From positions 1 to 64,000 of the forward strand of contig NZ_JACHHH010000011.1 of the NCBI RefSeq assembly GCF_014202695.1: 64,000 nt of DNA, given 5' to 3'. Both the position numbers and the translations under genes were made by a program. Positions 60,881 through 64,000 of this stretch are shown piece after piece; within the stretch, counting starts at the first letter, position 1; every line of letters begins with the position of its first letter. Source of the DNA: Oribacterium sinus. Lineage in GTDB: Bacteria; Bacillota; Clostridia; Lachnospirales; Lachnospiraceae. Below the pieces are notes generated by a model, which searched no databases, was not told the origin of the DNA, and saw only the letters and a program-made list of their open reading frames with translations.

Positions 60881-61519
60881 CTATGCCTGTCTCCAGGACT
60901 CATCGGAGGGGTTATCTCTGAAGCGAAGCAGCTTTTCCTGCTCTTCTTTCTCAATGTAGCCCTGCTCCACCGCCACAGGAAGAAGGGCGTCCAGGTCGCA
61001 AAGGGAGTGGTTTACTACCTTGGCTTCTGCCAGTCTGTCTTTTCCCTTCTGCATGCCATAGGTGAAAATGCTGACAATCCCCAGAACTTCCGCTCCATTT
61101 TCCTGTAAAACCTTTACGCAGTCCAGTACGGAGCCTCCGGTGGAAATCAAATCCTCTACCACCACAACCTTGTCTCCCTTACTAAGCTTTCCTTCCACCT
61201 GATTCTGTCTTCCGTGATCCTTTGCGGAGCCACGAACATAACCCATGGGAAGGCCAAGAATCTCTGCGGTAATAGCCGCATGGGCGATTCCTGCGGTAGA
61301 TGTTCCGAAAAGTGCCTCCGCCTGGGGAAACTCTTCCTTTACAAGCTCAGCCAAGCCCTCTTCAATCTGTCTTCTCACCTTAGGGAAAGACAGGGTCAGA
61401 CGATTGTCACAGTAAATCGGGGAATGAATCCCTGATGCCCAGGTAAAAGGATCCTTCGGCCGTAAAAATACCGCCTGAATGGATAAAAGTCCCTTTGCAA
61501 TCTCTTCTTTTCTTCCCAT
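60881..61519 (-). CDS. pyrE: Orotate phosphoribosyltransferase
   Basis: A 212-residue PRTase making OMP from orotate and PRPP. It has [41 protein letters not shown] (flexible loop) and the PRPP motif [23 protein letters not shown] precedes the ATG. It follows pyrF in the operon with a 110-bp spacer. Confidence 0.96.
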   Translation of the reverse strand: MGRKEEIAKGLLSIQAVFLRPKDPFTWASGIHSPIYCDNRLTLSFPKVRRQIEEGLAELVKEEFPQAEALFGTSTAGIAHAAITAEILGLPMGYVRGSAKDHGRQNQVEGKLSKGDKVVVVEDLISTGGSVLDCVKVLQENGAEVLGIVSIFTYGMQKGKDRLAEAKVVNHSLCDLDALLPVAVEQGYIEKEEQEKLLRFRDNPSDESWRQA

Positions 61520-61629
61520 AATATCTCCTTTTCTATCTTATACGCTTTTCTATAATTTATTACGATGGTATCACTAAACCGTCGGACGTTTCTCGATTAG
61601 CTCTCACGAAGCTTTGCACATTCCGGTGC

Positions 61630-62334
61630 TTAGGCATCACAAAACTGACGTACTGCCTCCCGATAAGCTTCCACCGGATTCTCCGCCTTGGTAATGGGCC
61701 GTCCCATGACAATATAGTCGGAGCCAACCTTCTTGGCCTCCTCCGGTGTCATGACACGCTTTTGGTCTCCCACCTCTCCTCCGGCAAAACGCACTCCGGG
61801 GGTAACCGTTAAGAAGTCTGCACCGATTCTTTCATGGATTTCCTTGGCTTCATGGGGGGAGCAAACCACGCCGTGAAGCCCTGCTGCCTTGGCATTTTCC
61901 CCGTAATGAAGTACCACTTCCTTCACGGTTTTCGGAATCAAAAGTTCCTCCTCCATCATCCTCTGGTCGGTGGAGGTAAGCTGGGTTACGGCAATCAGGA
62001 TGGGTAAATGCTCTCCCCCGGAAAGCCCTTCCAATCCCGCCTTCATCATTTGGATGCCTCCGGAAGCATGCACGTTGGTCATATCCACGCCTAAAGCTTT
62101 CAGGGAAGCCATGCCTCCCTTTACAGTGTTGGGAATGTCATGAAGCTTTAAATCCAGGAAGATAGAATGTCCCCGCTTTTTTATCTGCCGCACAATCTCC
62201 GGTCCCTCGCTATAGAACAGTTCCATTCCTACCTTTACATAGGGCTTCCGCTCTTCCTCCTGAAAGAGGTCTAAAAAGTCCAGTGCCTCCTTTCCTGTCG
62301 GAAAGTCTAAAGCTACAATCACATCTTTTCCCAT
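61630..62334 (-). CDS. pyrF: Orotidine 5'-phosphate decarboxylase
   Basis: A 234-residue type 1 OMP decarboxylase with the catalytic stretch IFLDLKLHDIPNTVKG (Lys-Asp network), VTPGVRF and DYIVMGRPITKAENP. ATG 62334 has AAGGA upstream; the frame open to 62391 has no ribosome site. It makes UMP, the pathway product. Confidence 0.95.
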   Translation of the reverse strand: MGKDVIVALDFPTGKEALDFLDLFQEEERKPYVKVGMELFYSEGPEIVRQIKKRGHSIFLDLKLHDIPNTVKGGMASLKALGVDMTNVHASGGIQMMKAGLEGLSGGEHLPILIAVTQLTSTDQRMMEEELLIPKTVKEVVLHYGENAKAAGLHGVVCSPHEAKEIHERIGADFLTVTPGVRFAGGEVGDQKRVMTPEEAKKVGSDYIVMGRPITKAENPVEAYREAVRQFCDA

Positions 62335-62450
62335 GATATATCCTTTCTGCTGGCATGTGCAAATTCCACTATATGTCTTATTTCCTGTCAAAATCTCGAA
62401 TTCACCCTGACTGAGCGGGAATTCTATTCCAATTCCTTCTCTTTTCAGCC

Positions 62451-63362
62451 TTAATCAATAATCCCGATAATCTCCTGTAAAGAGGAAATCCCCAGTTCTT
62501 CGCAAAGAATGGGAAGATTCTCCAAAATATCCCGGCAAATGTAAGGGTGTACCAGATTCTCCGCCCCGATTTCCACCGCACTGGCTCCCGCCATCATCAT
62601 TTCTATTACATCCTCGGCAGAGGCGATGCCTCCCATTCCGATAATGGGAATCTGCACAGCCTTTCGTACCTGATACACCATTCTAAGGGCAATAGGAAAG
62701 ACCCCGGGGCCGGAGTAACCTCCCACCTTATTGGCTAAAACCGGTCTTCTTCTTTTTATATCAATCCGCATTCCCAAAAGAGTGTTGATTAGGGAAATGC
62801 CGTCGGCTCCTGCTGCTTCCGCCGCCTTTGCCATTTCCGTTATATCCGTTACATTGGGGCTTAGTTTCATATAGACAGGCTTCTTGGTTTTTTCCTTTAC
62901 CCGCTTACAAACCTCCGCCACATTTTTGGCATCGGTTCCAAATGCCATACCGCCGTTATGCACATTGGGACAGGAGATATTTACCTCTAAAAGCCCTACA
63001 TTTTCCACCTTGTCCATCTCCTCCGCAAGGATAGAAAACTCATCGAAGGAAAAGCCCGAAATGTTTGCTACCAAGGGCTTATGGAAAATCTTCTTTAAGG
63101 CAGGGAGTTCTTCTTCCACTACCACCTTGACCCCTGGATTTTGCAGGCCAACGGAGTTCAACATCCCCATGGGGCACTCTGCAATACGAGGCAGGGCATT
63201 TCCTTCTCTTGGCTCCACCGTAGTTCCCTTAAAGGAGATGGAGCCCAAAATATTTAAGTCATAGAGCGGCGCAAAGTCCTGTCCGAAGCCGTAACAGCCG
63301 GAGGCAGGAATCAAAGGGTTGTCCAAGTCCAATGAAGAGAGTTTTGTTCTTAAATCCACCAT
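62451..63362 (-). CDS. pyrD: Dihydroorotate dehydrogenase, catalytic subunit (class 1B)
   Basis: A 303-residue FMN enzyme with NPLIPASGCYGFG, NISCPNVHNGGMAFGTD (catalytic Cys in ISCPNV) and GMGGIASAEDVIEMMMAGASAVEIG. A catalytic cysteine together with the adjacent PyrK marks the NAD-linked class 1B heterotetramer. AAGGAG sits 8 nt before ATG 63362; the upstream GTG at 63371 is too close to it. Confidence 0.95.
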   Translation of the reverse strand: MVDLRTKLSSLDLDNPLIPASGCYGFGQDFAPLYDLNILGSISFKGTTVEPREGNALPRIAECPMGMLNSVGLQNPGVKVVVEEELPALKKIFHKPLVANISGFSFDEFSILAEEMDKVENVGLLEVNISCPNVHNGGMAFGTDAKNVAEVCKRVKEKTKKPVYMKLSPNVTDITEMAKAAEAAGADGISLINTLLGMRIDIKRRRPVLANKVGGYSGPGVFPIALRMVYQVRKAVQIPIIGMGGIASAEDVIEMMMAGASAVEIGAENLVHPYICRDILENLPILCEELGISSLQEIIGIID

Positions 63363-63374
63363 TTTTTCCACTCC

Positions 63375-64000
63375 TTACCATACAATCTCATCATAGGAAA
63401 ATACCGGTCCGTCCTTGCAAATCCGCTTCATGCCGGTCTTCATTTTCCTGCTGCAACCCATACAAGCGCCAAAACCGCAACCCATTCTTTCCTCAAAGCT
63501 GAACTGCCCGTCCTTTACCCCTTGGTACACAGCCTTTAACATAGGCTCAGGACCACAGCAAAGAGCATAGTCATGCTGCCCCAAAATGCTTGTTACAAAT
63601 CCCTTGGCACCGTAGGAGCCGTCTTCTGTGGTGATGTTAATAGGAACGGAAAGGGCACGAAACTCCTCCTCAAAAAAAACATCTTCCTTGGTTCTAAAGC
63701 CTAAAGCCACATAGGGATGCTTTTTCTCCTGCACCAGTTTTTTACAAAGATAGTAAAGGGGAGGCACGCCTACTCCGCCTCCGCAAAGCACCGGATGGTC
63801 CGGAACCTTGCGAAGATCATAGCCATTTCCTAAACCGGTTAGGAGGGAAAGATATTCCCCCTCTTCTTTATAAGAAAGAAGCTCTGTGCCCTGTCCCAGT
63901 ACCTTGTAAATCAAAGTAAGCTGATCTCCCTCCACATCACAAACCGAAATGGGGCGGCGAAGATATTTTCCCGGAATCTCCACTTCCACAAACTGCCCGG
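63375..64000 (-). CDS. pyrK: Dihydroorotate dehydrogenase electron transfer subunit (5' end outside window)
   Basis: At least 208 codons of PyrK, a ferredoxin-reductase-like FAD/2Fe-2S protein passing electrons from PyrD to NAD+. It has the FAD site YLRRPISVCDVEG, the nucleotide motif GGGVGVPPLYYL, CGPEPMLKAV, and the C-terminal cluster ligands GCGFGACMGCSRKM plus a later Cys. The frame stays open to the window edge (PGQFVEVEIPGK just before it), so the true start lies beyond 64000. It ends 12 bp before the pyrD start. Confidence 0.95.
   Translation of the reverse strand, partial: GQFVEVEIPGKYLRRPISVCDVEGDQLTLIYKVLGQGTELLSYKEEGEYLSLLTGLGNGYDLRKVPDHPVLCGGGVGVPPLYYLCKKLVQEKKHPYVALGFRTKEDVFFEEEFRALSVPINITTEDGSYGAKGFVTSILGQHDYALCCGPEPMLKAVYQGVKDGQFSFEERMGCGFGACMGCSRKMKTGMKRICKDGPVFSYDEIVW

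Overview
The window looks like chromosomal DNA of a low-to-mid GC Gram-positive anaerobe of the Clostridia, most likely Lachnospiraceae. An oral or mucosal, Oribacterium-like organism would fit, but the genus is an inference. Support comes from strong AGGAGG-type ribosome binding sites, a T-box leader on trpB, the PyrK/PyrD (class 1B) dihydroorotate dehydrogenase pair, a MsmK/UgpC-type shared sugar ATPase, an acyl-ACP thioesterase, Lachnospiraceae-style XRE regulators, chemotaxis genes with sigma-28-like promoters, and a mucin-sugar (sialic acid) operon. Nearly all genes lie on the minus strand. The plus-strand exceptions are a CheB-like gene, a C39-like peptidase, a 34-codon small gene, an HMA_2 fragment and mgtE with its leader peptide.

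Layout. 1-2.4 kb: CheB catalytic domain and secreted C39-type peptidase. 2.4-7.8 kb: purine salvage set of NCS2 permease, adenine deaminase and a divergent deaminase paralogue lacking some signature histidines. 8.1-13 kb: soluble MCP with a sigma-28-like promoter, small gene, RclA/Har-type flavoprotein, stub of a metal P-type ATPase, and short UvrD-like helicase. 13-15.1 kb: second, stand-alone RNA polymerase alpha gene, XRE regulator, tRNA-Thr(GGU), and antitoxin behind a truncated HigB-like toxin. 15.4-17.3 kb: trpB behind a Trp T-box, with an extra structured insert between T-box and gene. 17.4-28.7 kb: accessory region with two DUF4143 ATPases, an N-terminally truncated AlbA/HATPase regulator, a 1786-residue wall-anchored vWA/pilin-like surface protein, an orphan antitoxin and an Rpn-type nuclease. 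28.9-31.1 kb: mgtE with an acidic/proline leader peptide, followed by two copies of a hairpin element sharing an identical 103-bp core.

31.1-46.7 kb: housekeeping genes (aroE, yoaK-like, rlmB, mrnC, cysS, htrA, ispF, lipid-kinase-like, ctp, PucR regulator, msmK/ugpC, cvfB, thioesterase, mscL). 46.8-55.2 kb: sialic-acid operon nanE-SBP-permease-permease-nanA-SGNH esterase-ROK kinase-nagA. It imports Neu5Ac, cleaves it to ManNAc, phosphorylates and epimerises it to GlcNAc-6-P, and deacetylates that. It has no ATPase of its own; the nearby MsmK-type ATPase could energise it. 55.2-59.1 kb: AlaX editing protein, HAD phosphatase, MalQ. 59.2-64 kb: pyrimidine operon pyrK(partial)-pyrD-pyrF-pyrE-pyrB-pyrI.

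The most unusual non-coding content is a set of dispersed and tandem repeats in 3' regions: the paired 103-bp-core elements, three copies of a 36-bp palindrome with compensatory changes, and short tandem arrays starting at or just beyond stop codons. All calls come from reading the sequence; no database search was run.
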